From Streptomyces sp. NBC_01232 (lineage in GTDB: Bacteria > Actinomycetota > Actinomycetes > Streptomycetales > Streptomycetaceae): DNA of 64,000 nt. This document shows positions 32,867 to 42,582 of this stretch, piece by piece. The notes beneath the pieces were generated by a model. The model searched no databases, was not told where the DNA came from, and saw nothing but the letters and a program-made list of their open reading frames with translations. The DNA is taken from contig NZ_CP108518.1 in NCBI RefSeq assembly GCF_035989885.1, positions 3,104,501 through 3,168,500 of the forward strand. Direction: 5' to 3'. The number at the start of each line of letters is the position of its first letter. Position 1 is the first letter of the stretch. Both the position numbers and the translations under genes were made by a program.

Positions 32867-35125
32867 ATGAGCAGCAGCACAGTGCACGACGGACCCATAA
32901 CGGCGGTCGAGCTCTCGATCGGCGGGATGACCTGCGCCTCCTGCGCGGCCCGCATCGAGAAGAAGCTCAACCGGATGGACGGCGTCGAGGCCTCGGTGAA
33001 CTACGCCACCGAGAAGGCCCTCGTCTCCTACACCGGTGACGTGCAGGTCGCCGACCTGATCGCGACCGTCGTCAGGACCGGGTACACCGCCGAGGAGCCC
33101 CCGCCGCCGGCCCCGGAGGCCGCCGAGGAGGCGGAGGGACGGACCGAGGCGCCCGACCCGGCACTCGCCGCACTGCGGCAGCGACTGCTGGTCTCCGTCG
33201 CGCTCGCCCTGCCCGTAGTCCTGCTCGCGATGGTCCCCGCCCTGCAGTTCGACAACTGGCAGTGGCTCTCCCTGACCCTCGCGGCCCCCGTCGTCATCTG
33301 GGGCGGGTTCCCCTTCCACAAGGCCGCCTGGACCAACGCCCGGCACGGCGCAGCCACCATGGACACCCTGGTCTCCGTCGGCACGCTGGCCGCCTTCGCC
33401 TGGTCGCTGTGGGCCCTGTTCTTCGGCCACGCGGGCATGCCCGGCATGCGCCACGGGTTCGACCTCACGATCTCCCGCACGGACGGCTCCTCCGCCATCT
33501 ACCTGGAGGTCGCGGCCGGCGTCGTCTCCTTCATCCTGCTGGGCCGCTACCTGGAGGCCCGCTCCAAGCGGAAGGCGGGCGCCGCCCTCAAGGCCCTGCT
33601 GGAACTGGGAGCCAAGGACGTTGTCGTCCTGCGCGCCGGCCAGGAGGTCCGGATCCCGGTGAGCGCCCTCGCGGCCGGCGACCGGTTCGTCGTCCGCCCC
33701 GGCGAGAAGATCGCCACCGACGGCACCGTCGTCGAGGGCAGCTCCGCCGTGGACGCCTCCATGCTGACCGGCGAGTCCGTCCCGGTCGACGTCACCGTGG
33801 GCGACTCCGTCACCGGGGCCACCGTCAACACCTCCGGACGCCTGGTCGTCGAGGCCACCCGGATCGGCGCCGACACCCAGCTCGCCCGGATGGCGAAGAT
33901 GGTGGAGGACGCGCAGAACGGCAAGGCCGAGGTGCAGCGCCTCGCCGACCAGATCTCCGGGATCTTCGTGCCCGTCGTCCTGGTGCTCGCGCTCGGCACC
34001 TGGATCACCTGGCTGCTGATCACCGACGACCCCGCCGCCGCCTTCACCGCGGCCGTGGCCGTCCTGATCATCGCCTGCCCCTGCGCCCTGGGCCTGGCCA
34101 CCCCGACCGCGCTGATGGTCGGCACCGGGCGGGGCGCGCAGCTCGGCATCCTGATCAAGGGACCCGAGGTACTGGAGTCCACCCGCCGCGTGGACACCGT
34201 CGTGCTGGACAAGACCGGCACCGTCACCACCGGCCGGATGACGCTCTCCGGCGTCTTCACCGCCACAGACGTGGACGAGCGCGAACTGCTGCGCCTCGCC
34301 GGGTCCCTGGAGCACGCCTCGGAGCACCCGATCGCCCGGGCCGTGGCCACCGGGGCCGTGGAGCGTGCGGGCGCCCTGCCCGTCCCGGAGTCCTTCGAGA
34401 ACGTCGCCGGGCTCGGCGTCCAGGGCGTGGTCGACGGGCACGCCGTCCTGGTGGGCCGCGAGCGGCTGCTGGCCGACTGGTCGATCGAGCTGCCGGCCGC
34501 ACTGGCCGGGGCCAAGGCGGCCGCCGAGGCCGCGGGCGGCACCGCCGTCCTGGTGGCCTGGGACGGCGCGGCACGCGGGGTCCTGACCGTGGCCGACGCG
34601 GTCAAGGAGACCAGCGCCGAGGCGGTCGCCCGGCTCCGCGCGCTCGGCCTCACCCCGGTGCTGCTGACCGGTGACAACAGGGCCGTGGCCGAGACGGTGG
34701 CCCGCGAGGTGGGCATCGACGAGGTGATCGCCGAGGTGCTCCCGCAGGACAAGGTGGACGTCGTACGCCGCCTGCAGGCCGAGGGCCGTACGGTCGCCAT
34801 GGTCGGCGACGGGGTCAACGACGCGGCGGCCCTCGCCCAGGCGGACCTGGGACTGGCCATGGGCACCGGCACGGACGCGGCCATCGAGGCCGGGGACCTG
34901 ACCCTCGTCCGGGGCGACCTGCGGGTCGCGGCGGACGCCATCCGGCTCTCCCGCCGGACCCTGTCCACCATCAAGGGCAACCTGTTCTGGGCCTTCGGAT
35001 ACAACGTGGCGGCCCTGCCGCTGGCGGCCGCCGGTCTGCTCAATCCGATGATCGCGGGGGCCGCGATGGCCTTCTCCTCGGTCTTCGTGGTGACCAACAG
35101 CCTCCGGTTGCGGTCCTTCCGCTAG
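32867..35125 (+). CDS. copA: Copper-exporting P1B-type ATPase
   Basis: The 752-residue pump has one N-terminal HMA domain (GMTCASC at about 20-26), eight predicted spans, the actuator motif TGES, the Cu-binding transmembrane motif CPC (IACPCALG, near 402), the phosphorylation site DKTGT (near 447), the HP motif (SEHPIA) and [10 protein letters not shown]. All key residues are present. It exports Cu(I) from the cytoplasm using ATP. With the chaperone it forms a copper-resistance unit under the upstream CsoR-type operator. The spacer before it has no obvious second operator. Confidence 0.96.
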   Translation: MSSSTVHDGPITAVELSIGGMTCASCAARIEKKLNRMDGVEASVNYATEKALVSYTGDVQVADLIATVVRTGYTAEEPPPPAPEAAEEAEGRTEAPDPALAALRQRLLVSVALALPVVLLAMVPALQFDNWQWLSLTLAAPVVIWGGFPFHKAAWTNARHGAATMDTLVSVGTLAAFAWSLWALFFGHAGMPGMRHGFDLTISRTDGSSAIYLEVAAGVVSFILLGRYLEARSKRKAGAALKALLELGAKDVVVLRAGQEVRIPVSALAAGDRFVVRPGEKIATDGTVVEGSSAVDASMLTGESVPVDVTVGDSVTGATVNTSGRLVVEATRIGADTQLARMAKMVEDAQNGKAEVQRLADQISGIFVPVVLVLALGTWITWLLITDDPAAAFTAAVAVLIIACPCALGLATPTALMVGTGRGAQLGILIKGPEVLESTRRVDTVVLDKTGTVTTGRMTLSGVFTATDVDERELLRLAGSLEHASEHPIARAVATGAVERAGALPVPESFENVAGLGVQGVVDGHAVLVGRERLLADWSIELPAALAGAKAAAEAAGGTAVLVAWDGAARGVLTVADAVKETSAEAVARLRALGLTPVLLTGDNRAVAETVAREVGIDEVIAEVLPQDKVDVVRRLQAEGRTVAMVGDGVNDAAALAQADLGLAMGTGTDAAIEAGDLTLVRGDLRVAADAIRLSRRTLSTIKGNLFWAFGYNVAALPLAAAGLLNPMIAGAAMAFSSVFVVTNSLRLRSFR

Positions 35126-35225
35126 TGGCCCGCCTCCCCACGGTGCGCACACTTCCTTCACGGGAGACGCAGATCACAGTGACCGCAACGTAACCATCCG
35201 GGGTCGTCACAGGTCTAATGGGGCG

Positions 35226-35447
35226 ATACCAAGAACGTCTTGGGGGACGTTTCACGGAGACCTGGGGGGTTTCCGTGGGTATCAGACGGCCGGGACACGT
35301 ACCCGCGGGAGGCTTTGAGCGGCCCTCCCGGACGAACGGGTCCCGGCACACCGACGCCCCGACTCGGGTCCCGTGGGGGGAATCCGTTTCGGGGAAAGGG
35401 AAGCGCCCCGACCGTCGACCCGTGGGGGGATCGACGGCGGGGCGCTT
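35226..35447 (+). ncRNA. Candidate structured RNA between copA and citrate synthase
   Basis: The 391-base gap 35126-35516 has no credible gene. A TCTAAT box at 35214-35219 could start a transcript near 35226. It would fold into two tandem hairpins, AACGTC/GACGTT (35234-35251, loop TTGGGG) and CACGGAGACC/GGTTTCCGTG (35253-35277, loop TGGGG), a third at 35306-35330 (CGGGAGG/CCTCCCG), and end at the strong hairpin 35401-35447. Read on the other strand, the first two have C-run loops, reminiscent of the actinobacterial 6C RNA class. Strand and expression are uncertain. Confidence 0.3.
35401..35447. terminator. Bidirectional terminator between copA side and citrate synthase
   Basis: AAGCGCCCCGACCGTCGA (35401-35418) pairs with TCGACGGCGGGGCGCTT (35431-35447), 17 pairs and one bulge. 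It ends in TT-C on one side and AA on the other, and lies 70 bases past the leftward citrate synthase stop. Confidence 0.8.
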
Positions 35448-35516
35448 CTCGTACGAGCAGGACCACCTGCGGCGTGCAACCGCGCGGCCGCACGCCGCGC
35501 GGAGGAAAGCCTCGGG

Positions 35517-36806
35517 TCAGCGGGCTTCCACGGGGACGAAGTCGCGCAGGACCTCGCCGGTGTAGATCTGGCGCGGGCGGCCGATGCGGGAACCCGGCTC
35601 CTTGATCATCTCGTGCCACTGGGCGATCCAGCCGGGAAGGCGGCCGAGCGCGAAGAGCACGGTGAACATCTCGGTGGGGAAGCCCATCGCCCGGTAGATC
35701 AGACCGGTGTAGAAGTCCACGTTCGGGTAGAGGTTGCGCTCGACGAAGTAGTCGTCGGCCAGCGCGTGCTCTTCCAGCTTGAGCGCGATGTCGAGCAGCT
35801 CGTCGCTCTTGCCGAGCGCCGAGAGGACGTCGTGCGCCGCCGCCTTGATGATCTTCGCCCGGGGGTCGAAGCTCTTGTAGACACGGTGTCCGAAGCCCAT
35901 GAGGCGGACGCCGTCCTCCTTGTTCTTCACCTTGCGGATGAAGGCATCGACGTCGCCGCCGTCGTTCTTGATGCCTTCCAGCATCTCGAGGACGGACTGG
36001 TTGGCGCCACCGTGCAGCGGACCCCACAGGGCCGAGATGCCGGCGGAGATCGAGGCGAACATGTTCGCCTGCGAGGAGCCGACCAGACGCACGGTGGAGG
36101 TCGAGCAGTTCTGCTCGTGGTCCGCGTGCAGGATGAGCAGCTTGTCGAGTGCGGAGACCACGACCGGGTCCAGGTCGTACTCCTGGGCCGGCACGGAGAA
36201 GGTCATGCGCAGGAAGTTCTCGACGTAGCCGAGGTCGTTGCGCGGGTAGACCACCGGGTGGCCGACCGACTTCTTGTACGCGTAGGCCGCGATCGTCGGG
36301 AGCTTGGCCAGCAGCCGGATCGTCGAGAGGTTGCGCTGCGTCTCGTCGAACGGGTTGTGGCTGTCCTGGTAGAACGTCGACAGCGCGCTGACCACGGAGG
36401 ACAGCATCGCCATCGGGTGCGCGTCACGCGGGAAGCCGTCGTAGAAGCGCTTCACGTCCTCGTGCAGCAGCGTGTGCTGGGTGATGTCGTTGCGGAACGA
36501 CGCGAGCTGGTCGACGGTCGGCAGCTCGCCGTTGATCAGCAGGTACGCGACCTCGATGAAGGTCGAGCGCTCGGCGAGCTGCTCGATCGGGTAGCCGCGG
36601 TAGCGCAGGATGCCCTGCTCACCGTCGAGGTAGGTGATCGCGGACTTGTAGGCCGCGGTGTTGCCGTACCCACTGTCCAAGGTGACGAGCCCGGTCTGGG
36701 CCCGCAGCTTCGAGATGTCGAAGCCCTGGTCACCGACGGTGCTTTCGACCACCGGGTAGGTGTATTCACCGTCCGCGTACCGGAGTACTACAGAGTTGTC
36801 GCTCAC
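35517..36806 (-). CDS. citA: Citrate synthase (type II, hexameric form)
   Basis: The 429-residue enzyme condenses oxaloacetate and acetyl-CoA at the start of the TCA cycle. The catalytic His residues are seen in LWGPLHGGANQ and MGFGHRVYK, with the distal Asp region and the CoA-binding LPGWIAQWHEM. YRGYPIEQLAE and FPTEMFTVLFALGR are typical of actinobacterial and Gram-negative hexameric enzymes. GTG at 36806 is preferred because AGGGA lies 5 bases upstream; the GTG four codons earlier would remove it. It is monocistronic, with a strong terminator after it. Confidence 0.96.
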   Translation of the reverse strand: MSDNSVVLRYADGEYTYPVVESTVGDQGFDISKLRAQTGLVTLDSGYGNTAAYKSAITYLDGEQGILRYRGYPIEQLAERSTFIEVAYLLINGELPTVDQLASFRNDITQHTLLHEDVKRFYDGFPRDAHPMAMLSSVVSALSTFYQDSHNPFDETQRNLSTIRLLAKLPTIAAYAYKKSVGHPVVYPRNDLGYVENFLRMTFSVPAQEYDLDPVVVSALDKLLILHADHEQNCSTSTVRLVGSSQANMFASISAGISALWGPLHGGANQSVLEMLEGIKNDGGDVDAFIRKVKNKEDGVRLMGFGHRVYKSFDPRAKIIKAAAHDVLSALGKSDELLDIALKLEEHALADDYFVERNLYPNVDFYTGLIYRAMGFPTEMFTVLFALGRLPGWIAQWHEMIKEPGSRIGRPRQIYTGEVLRDFVPVEAR

Positions 36807-36988
36807 GTCATCCCTCACCGACGTAGTGCCTCTTCTTCGAGGTGCCCTGACTGCCTCTACCTTCCCCCATTTGGCGCAGGAGAGTGCACTCGGGGTCGGC
36901 CTTTGGTGCTTGTGACGGCACTGAGTGCCGCCAACCTCCTCATCCTGCCCCCCAGCACCGGATGCCGGAACCCCAAATGATCGATCAT

Positions 36989-39244
36989 CTAGGTGATGTT
37001 TCCCACCGGTATCCGGCCGGACAGCCGGGCAGCGACCGCCGTGTACCTCCTGCCTGCGGAAACGGTACGCACCGCTTGGCCGAGCGCCTTGCGGGACCCG
37101 ACGAGGACGACCAGTTTCTTCGCCCTGGTCACCGCCGTGTAGAGCAAGTTGCGCTGGAGCATCATCCAGGCCCCGGTGGTGACGGGGATCACCACGGCCG
37201 GATATTCACTCCCCTGTGAACGGTGAATGGTGACGGCGTAGGCGTGGGCCAGCTCGTCGAGCTCCCCGAACTCGTACACAATCTCCTCATCCTCCTCCGT
37301 CCGCACCGTCAGGCGCTGTTCGTCCAGGTCCAAACCGGTGACCACGCCGACCGTGCCGTTGAAGACGCCGCTCACGCCCTTCTCGTAGTTGTTCCGGATC
37401 TGGGTCACCTTGTCGCCCACCCTGAAGACCCTGCCGCCGAACCTCTTCTCCGGCAGACCGGGCCGGGCCGGCGTCATGGCCTGCTGGAGCAGCCCGTTGA
37501 GGTTTCCGGCGCCGGCCGGACCGCGGTGCATCGGCGCAAGCACCTGGACGTCCCGCCGCGGATCGAGTCCGAACCTGGCCGGAATCCTGCGGGCCGCCAC
37601 GTCCACGGCCAGCACCCCGGCCGCCTCGGTGTCCTCCTCGGGGAAGAGGAAGAAGTCCGGCAGCCCGTCGGTGATCGGCGGCAACCCGGTGTTGATCCGG
37701 TGGGCGTTGGTGACCACTCCGGATTGCTGCGCCTGCCGGAAGATCCGCGTCAGGCGCACCGCGGGCACCGGGCCGCCCTCCGCGAGCAGGTCCCGCAGCA
37801 CCTCCCCGGCGCCGACCGACGGCAGCTGGTCCACATCGCCGACCAGCAGCAGGTGTGCGCCGGGGGCCACCGCCTTGACCAGCTTGTTGGCCAGCAGCAG
37901 GTCCAGCATCGAGGCCTCGTCGACCACGACCAGGTCCGCGTCCAGGGGCCGCTCCCGGTCGTACGCCGCGTCCCCGCCCGGCTTGAGCTCCAGCAGCCGG
38001 TGCACCGTGGAGGCCTCGGCCCCGGTGAGTTCGGCCAGCCGCTTCGCCGCCCGGCCGGTGGGCGCGGCCAGCACCACCTTGGCCTTCTTCGCCCGGGCCA
38101 GCTCGACGATCGAGCGGACAGTGAAGGACTTGCCGCAGCCCGGGCCGCCCGTGAGGACGGCGACCCGGCGGGTCAGCGCCAGCTTGACCGCGTCCCGCTG
38201 CTCGGGGGCGAGCGTGGCCCCCGTCCGCCCCGCGAGCCAGCCCAGGGCCTTGTCCCAGTCCACGTCCCGGAAGCCCGGCATCCGGTCGTCCTCGGCGTGC
38301 AGCAGCCGGCGCACCTGCCCCACCAGGGACAGCTCGGCCCGGTGGAAGGGCACCAGGTACACGGCGGTGAGCGGATCCGGCCCGCCCTGCGGATCCGGTA
38401 CGGACTCCCGCACGACCCCTTCCGGGTCGGCGGCGAGTTCGGCCAGGCAGTCGATCACCAGCCCGGTGTCCACCTGGAGCAGCTTGACCCCGTCGGCGAT
38501 GAGCCGGTCCTCGGGCAGGAAGCAGTGGCCCTGGTCGGTGGACTGGGACAGGGCGTACTGCAGGCCCGCCTTGACCCGCTCGGGGCTGTCGTGCGGGATG
38601 CCGACGGCCTGGGCGATGCGGTCGGCGGTGAGGAAGCCGATGCCCCACACGTCGGCGGCGAGCCGGTAGGGCTGGTTCTTCACCACGGAGATGGAGGCGT
38701 CCCCGTACTTCTTGTAGATGCGCACGGCGATGGAGGTGGAGACGCCGACGCCCTGGAGGAAGACCATGACCTCCTTGATCGCCTTCTGCTCCTCCCAGGC
38801 GGCCCCGATCAGCTTCGTCCGTTTGGGGCCGAGCCCGGGCACCTCGATCAGCCTCTTCGGCTCGCCCTCGATGACATCGAGGGTGTCGGTGCCGAAGTGC
38901 TCCACGATCCGGTCGGCGATCTTCGGTCCGATGCCCTTGATCAGACCGGAGCCGAGGTAGCGGCGGATGCCCTGGATGGTCGCCGGGAGCACGGTCCGGT
39001 AGTTCTCCACGGTGAACTGCTTGCCGTACTGCGGGTGGGATCCCCAGCGTCCCTCCATGCGCAGGGACTCGCCGGGCTGGGCGCCCAGCAGCGAGCCGAC
39101 CACGGTGAGCAGGTCACCGCTGCCGCGGCCGGTGTCCACGCGGGCGACCGTGTACCCGCTCTCCTCGTTGGCGTAGGTGATGCGTTCGAGCACGCCGTCG
39201 ACCACCGCCAGTTGCACCGCCCGCGGCGCCCCCTCTGCTGCCAT
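36989..39244 (-). CDS. recD2: RecD2-like ATP-dependent DNA helicase
   Basis: A 751-residue superfamily 1B helicase. After an N-terminal OB-like region come helix-hairpin-helix repeats (GLIKGIGPKIADRIVEHFG, VPGLGPKRTKLIG), then Walker A LTGGPGCGKSFTVRS near 375, Walker B VVDEASMLD, LLLVGDVDQLPSVG and the C-terminal HRSQGSEYPAVV with YTAVTRAK. There is no nuclease domain and no RecB/RecC neighbour, so it is the stand-alone RecD2 type that acts 5'-3' in repair and recombination. ATG at 39244. The 182 bases before citA are expected to hold the citA promoter. Confidence 0.93.
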   Translation of the reverse strand: MAAEGAPRAVQLAVVDGVLERITYANEESGYTVARVDTGRGSGDLLTVVGSLLGAQPGESLRMEGRWGSHPQYGKQFTVENYRTVLPATIQGIRRYLGSGLIKGIGPKIADRIVEHFGTDTLDVIEGEPKRLIEVPGLGPKRTKLIGAAWEEQKAIKEVMVFLQGVGVSTSIAVRIYKKYGDASISVVKNQPYRLAADVWGIGFLTADRIAQAVGIPHDSPERVKAGLQYALSQSTDQGHCFLPEDRLIADGVKLLQVDTGLVIDCLAELAADPEGVVRESVPDPQGGPDPLTAVYLVPFHRAELSLVGQVRRLLHAEDDRMPGFRDVDWDKALGWLAGRTGATLAPEQRDAVKLALTRRVAVLTGGPGCGKSFTVRSIVELARAKKAKVVLAAPTGRAAKRLAELTGAEASTVHRLLELKPGGDAAYDRERPLDADLVVVDEASMLDLLLANKLVKAVAPGAHLLLVGDVDQLPSVGAGEVLRDLLAEGGPVPAVRLTRIFRQAQQSGVVTNAHRINTGLPPITDGLPDFFLFPEEDTEAAGVLAVDVAARRIPARFGLDPRRDVQVLAPMHRGPAGAGNLNGLLQQAMTPARPGLPEKRFGGRVFRVGDKVTQIRNNYEKGVSGVFNGTVGVVTGLDLDEQRLTVRTEEDEEIVYEFGELDELAHAYAVTIHRSQGSEYPAVVIPVTTGAWMMLQRNLLYTAVTRAKKLVVLVGSRKALGQAVRTVSAGRRYTAVAARLSGRIPVGNIT

Positions 39245-39299
39245 GCCCCGAAACTACCGGGCGGCGCCGACAGCGCGCCGGTCCTGTGGACAACGCAAA

Positions 39300-39327
39300 G
39301 GGGGTCCCGCCTCGCGGCCGGACCCCC
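39300..39327. other. Stem-loop in the divergent gap between recD2 and the DUF937 gene
   Basis: GGGGGTCC (39300-39307) pairs perfectly with GGACCCCC (39320-39327). It is 56 bases upstream of recD2 and 183 bases upstream of the DUF937 gene, so it may be a leader element or the end of an unseen transcript. Confidence 0.4.
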
Positions 39328-39509
39328 TCACGGTTACCCCTCCCGTGTCGGACTTCCCGATCCCCCCAGATCCCTCCCCGGAAGCACCGACGCAACATAC
39401 GACCCTCGATGCGCCCGGAGGGTTGCATCCGGAATCGCAGCTTTACGTTTCCGTTACCCAACGCCTACTCAAGGTGCCGGCGAATCGGCACAGAAGTAGC
39501 GTTTCCGGC

Positions 39510-40052
39510 ATGAGTGAATCTTCATTCCAGGACGACGTGCTGGGCGAGCTCGGCGACGACAGGCTGACCGAGATCGCCGGCCTGCTCGGCACGGACACCG
39601 ACGGCGCCAGGGCCACCGTCACGGAGACCGTCGGCGCCATGACCGGCGACCTCCGGCAGAAGGCGGACGCGGACGACGACGAGGGCGTGGAGGTGCGCCG
39701 GGCCCTCGCCGAGGTGGCCGAGCCCCCGCTGCAGGGCGTGTCCACGCTCGGCGGCCTCGGCGGCCTGCTCAGCGGCGGAATGATGGCCGGGGTGCTGGCC
39801 AAGGTGAGCAAGCCCGTGGCGAACGCCGTCTCGAAGAAGACCGGCATCCCCGCCGCCACGGTCAGCCGGGTGATCGAGATGCTGATCCCGGTCCTGCTGG
39901 CGGTCCTCGCGAAGCGCGCCTCCGGCAAGGCGGCGGGCGCCGGGACGGCGGGTACGGCGGGTACGGCGGGCTCGGCCCCCGGCAGCGCCCCCGCGGCGGG
40001 CGGCGGCCTCGGAGACCTGCTGGGCGACATCCTCGGCGGCGGCAAGAAGTAG
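39510..40052 (+). CDS. DUF937 family protein
   Basis: 180 residues without a signal peptide. The pattern DRLTEIAGLLGTDTDGARATVTETVGAM followed by LGGLLSGGMMAGVLAKVSKPVANAVSKKTGI and ETGI-like repeats is that of DUF937, small helical proteins of unknown function in which a short helical unit repeats. The C-terminus is Gly/Ala-rich with GTAGTAGTAG. A membrane or surface association has been suggested for relatives but is not visible here. ATG at 39510 gives the natural start MSESSFQDD. Confidence 0.75.
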   Translation: MSESSFQDDVLGELGDDRLTEIAGLLGTDTDGARATVTETVGAMTGDLRQKADADDDEGVEVRRALAEVAEPPLQGVSTLGGLGGLLSGGMMAGVLAKVSKPVANAVSKKTGIPAATVSRVIEMLIPVLLAVLAKRASGKAAGAGTAGTAGTAGSAPGSAPAAGGGLGDLLGDILGGGKK

Positions 40053-40099
40053 CCCCTCGGGCCCGGCCCGATCGGCAGGACACCCCCTAGAGTTGCCCC

Positions 40100-40609
40100 A
40101 TGGCTGAGAGCGTGCGGCTCCGCGACCCGGAACCGGGGGACCTGGGGTGGATCGTGCAGCGCCACGGCGCGCTGTACGCCTCCGAGTACGGCTGGAACAG
40201 CGACTTCGAGGGCCTGGTCGCCCGGATCGTCGCGGACTTCGCCCAGGACCACGACCCCCACCTCGAACGCGTGTGGATCGCGGAGCTGGACGGCCGCCCC
40301 GTCGGCTCGGTGATGTGCGTACGGGAGGAGGGCGCGCCCGGCACCGCCCGGCTGCGGCTGCTCCTGGTCGACCCGCAGGGCCGCGGCCGCGGCGTCGGCA
40401 CCCTGCTGGTCGACACCGTCGTGGCCTTCGCCCGCTCCGTGGGCTACCGCGAGCTGGTGCTGTGGACCAACGACGTGCTGACCGACGCCCGCGAGCTCTA
40501 TCTGCGGGCCGGCTTCACCCTGATAGCGGAGCGGCACCACCGCTCGTACGGAGTGAGCCTGACGGGACAGGACTGGCGGCTCCCGCTGCAGGAGGGCTCC
40601 CCGCGCTGA
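40100..40609 (+). CDS. GNAT-family N-acetyltransferase (MarR-associated type)
   Basis: 169 residues with GDLGWIVQRHGALYASEYGWNSDFE at the start, as in the acetyltransferase half of MarR-GNAT fusions, and the acetyl-CoA motif LLVDPQGRGRGVGTLLVDT. Substrate unknown. Its last 95 bases overlap the 3' end of the convergent EamA gene, so about 31 residues at each C-terminus are encoded by both strands. Confidence 0.85.
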   Translation: MAESVRLRDPEPGDLGWIVQRHGALYASEYGWNSDFEGLVARIVADFAQDHDPHLERVWIAELDGRPVGSVMCVREEGAPGTARLRLLLVDPQGRGRGVGTLLVDTVVAFARSVGYRELVLWTNDVLTDARELYLRAGFTLIAERHHRSYGVSLTGQDWRLPLQEGSPR

Positions 40610-41495
40610 CGCCCGAACCGACCCCCGTACGGTTCACGGCGCGCGCGGGGGCCAGCGAGGTCAGCGCCACGCCGCCCACCAGCAGTAGGGCCGCCAGCCA
40701 GCGCAGCCCCGAGACGGACTCCCCGAGGACCAGGGCCGCCGAGGACATCCCGAAGACGGGGACCAGCAGCGAGAACGGCGCCACCGAGGAGGCCGGGTAG
40801 CGGCGCAGCAGGTAGCCCCAGGCGCCGAAGCCGAAGACGGTGGACACCCAGGCGACGTAGCCGATGACGGCCGCCCCGGACCAGTCCAGCGCCCGCAGCG
40901 CGGCGAGGTCCCGTTCGGGGCCCTCCAGCAGCAGCGAGAGCGCGAGCAGCGGCAGTACCGGAACCGTGCACACCCACACCATGAAGTTCAGGGCGTCGGG
41001 CGGCGAGGCCTTGCGGGTCAGGACGTTGGACACGCCCCAGCAGGCGGCGGCCGCGACGACCAGGGTGAAGCCGAGCACCGGCCCGGAGGTCCCCCCGTCC
41101 ACCGCGGCGACCGCGATCCCGGCCAGCGCCACGGTCATCCCGAGCACCCGCACCCGGCCCGGCCGTTCGCGCAGGACGACGGCGGCGAGCACGGCGGTGA
41201 AGACGGCCTGGACCTGGAGGACGAGGGAGGACAGCCCGGCCGGCATCCCGGCGTCCATGCCGGTGAAGAGCAGGCCGAACTTGGCGATGCCGAGCGCGAT
41301 CCCGACCCCGACGATCCACTTCCAGGCGACCTTGGGCCGACCGACGAGGAACACCGCGGGCAGGGCGGCGACCAGGAAGCGCAGGGCGGACAGGAGCAGC
41401 GGCGGGAAGTGGTCGAGGCCGATCTCGATGACCACGAAGTTGAAGCCCCAGACGGCGGCGACGAGCACGGCGAGTGCGGTGTGTACGGGACGCAT
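40515..41495 (-). CDS. EamA/DMT-family exporter
   Basis: 326 residues with ten predicted spans in two EamA repeats (HTALAVLVAAVWGFNFVVIE, PVLGFTLVVAAAACWGVSNV) and the second-repeat signature VLGESVSGLRWLAALLLVGG. Relatives export amino acids or other metabolites. After the last span the protein has a 40-residue Ser/Gly/Ala tail encoded antisense to the acetyltransferase gene. ATG at 41495 is the natural start MRPVHTALA; earlier in-frame starts precede no family sequence. It is divergent from a LysR regulator, the usual arrangement for a regulated exporter. Confidence 0.88.
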   Translation of the reverse strand: MRPVHTALAVLVAAVWGFNFVVIEIGLDHFPPLLLSALRFLVAALPAVFLVGRPKVAWKWIVGVGIALGIAKFGLLFTGMDAGMPAGLSSLVLQVQAVFTAVLAAVVLRERPGRVRVLGMTVALAGIAVAAVDGGTSGPVLGFTLVVAAAACWGVSNVLTRKASPPDALNFMVWVCTVPVLPLLALSLLLEGPERDLAALRALDWSGAAVIGYVAWVSTVFGFGAWGYLLRRYPASSVAPFSLLVPVFGMSSAALVLGESVSGLRWLAALLLVGGVALTSLAPARAVNRTGVGSGVSAGSPPAAGAASPVPSGSLRTSGGAAPLSG

Positions 41496-41595
41496 GCTCC
41501 GAGCATCGACCCCCCGACCATGTAGCACCAGCTCGGATCTCTTCCGGGATGGATGAAGCATTGCTTACGCATGTCCGCGGTGCCACGATGGAGGC

Positions 41596-42498
41596 ATGCT
41601 CGATCTCGCCCGGCTGCGCGCCCTGCACGCCGTCTCCGTCCACGGCTCGGTCGCCGGCGCGGCGGCCGCCCTCGGCTACACCCCCTCGGCGGTCTCGCAG
41701 CAGATCTCCAAGCTGGAACGGGAGACCCGCACCACCCTGCTGGAACGGCGCGGCCGTGGGGTCGCACTCACCGAGGAGGCCCGCCATCTGGCCGACACGG
41801 CCCAGGAGTTGCTGGCGATCGTGGAGCGCGCGGAGACCACCCTGGAGGAGCGGCGCGGGCAGCCGAGCGGGCTGCTGACGGTGGCCGCCTTCGCCTCGGC
41901 GGCGCGCGGGCTGATGCCGCAGGTGCTGGCGGACCTGGCCCTGCGGCATCCGGCGCTCGACGTACGGCTCACGGAGGTGGACCCGCACCTGTCCGTGGAA
42001 CTGGTGGCCCGCGGGGTCACCGATCTGGCAGTGGCCCACGACTGGGACATCGCCCCGCTGCCCGCGCCCGAGGGGATCGAGCAGGCGGTGATCGGGGACG
42101 ACCTCTGCGATCTGGTGGTGCCGGCCGGACACCCCTTCACCACCCGCCGGGTCATCCGGCGCTCCGACCTCGGCGGCGAGCGCTGGGTGTGCCAGCCGCC
42201 GGGCCGGGTCTGCCACGACTGGCTGATGCGGACCCTGCGCACCGCCGGTTTCGAGCCCGACATCGCGCATGTCGCCGAGGAGAACCACACCATCGTCGCC
42301 CTGGTCGCGGCCGGCCTCGGGGTGGCCGTCGTACCCCGGCTGGGCACCGGAGCGCTCCCGCCGGGCGCGGTGGCCGTACCGCTGGAGCCGGGCCCCGTAC
42401 GCCGGCTGTACGCCCTGTGGCGCACCGGCGCCGCCCGCCGCCCGGCGATCACCGAAGCCGTCCGCACCCTCCAGGACCACTGGGCCGCACGCGGCTGA
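41596..42498 (+). CDS. LysR-family transcriptional regulator
   Basis: 300 residues: N-terminal winged helix (LRALHAVSVHGSVAGAAAALGYTPSAVSQQISKLE) and a substrate-binding domain starting LLTVAAFASAARGLMP. It is divergent from the EamA exporter across 100 bases and probably controls it. That gap contains GCATTGCTTACGCATG, which might include a LysR box, but the match is weak. Confidence 0.9.
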   Translation: MLDLARLRALHAVSVHGSVAGAAAALGYTPSAVSQQISKLERETRTTLLERRGRGVALTEEARHLADTAQELLAIVERAETTLEERRGQPSGLLTVAAFASAARGLMPQVLADLALRHPALDVRLTEVDPHLSVELVARGVTDLAVAHDWDIAPLPAPEGIEQAVIGDDLCDLVVPAGHPFTTRRVIRRSDLGGERWVCQPPGRVCHDWLMRTLRTAGFEPDIAHVAEENHTIVALVAAGLGVAVVPRLGTGALPPGAVAVPLEPGPVRRLYALWRTGAARRPAITEAVRTLQDHWAARG

Positions 42499-42582
42499 GC
42501 ATCGGCCGCACATACGTCGCCCGGGGCGACACGCCGCCGACACGCCCGGTCCCGCCCGGAGGGCAGCGGTAGGGTCCGGCGC

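Noticed and set aside
35226..35280. Firm assignment as 6C RNA
   Set aside because: Only one of the two loops has a run of six; without a covariance search the resemblance is suggestive only.
35218..35565. A 115-residue open frame rightward of copA
   Set aside because: It runs through several hairpins and a strong terminator and into citA antisense; composition is Arg/Gly noise.
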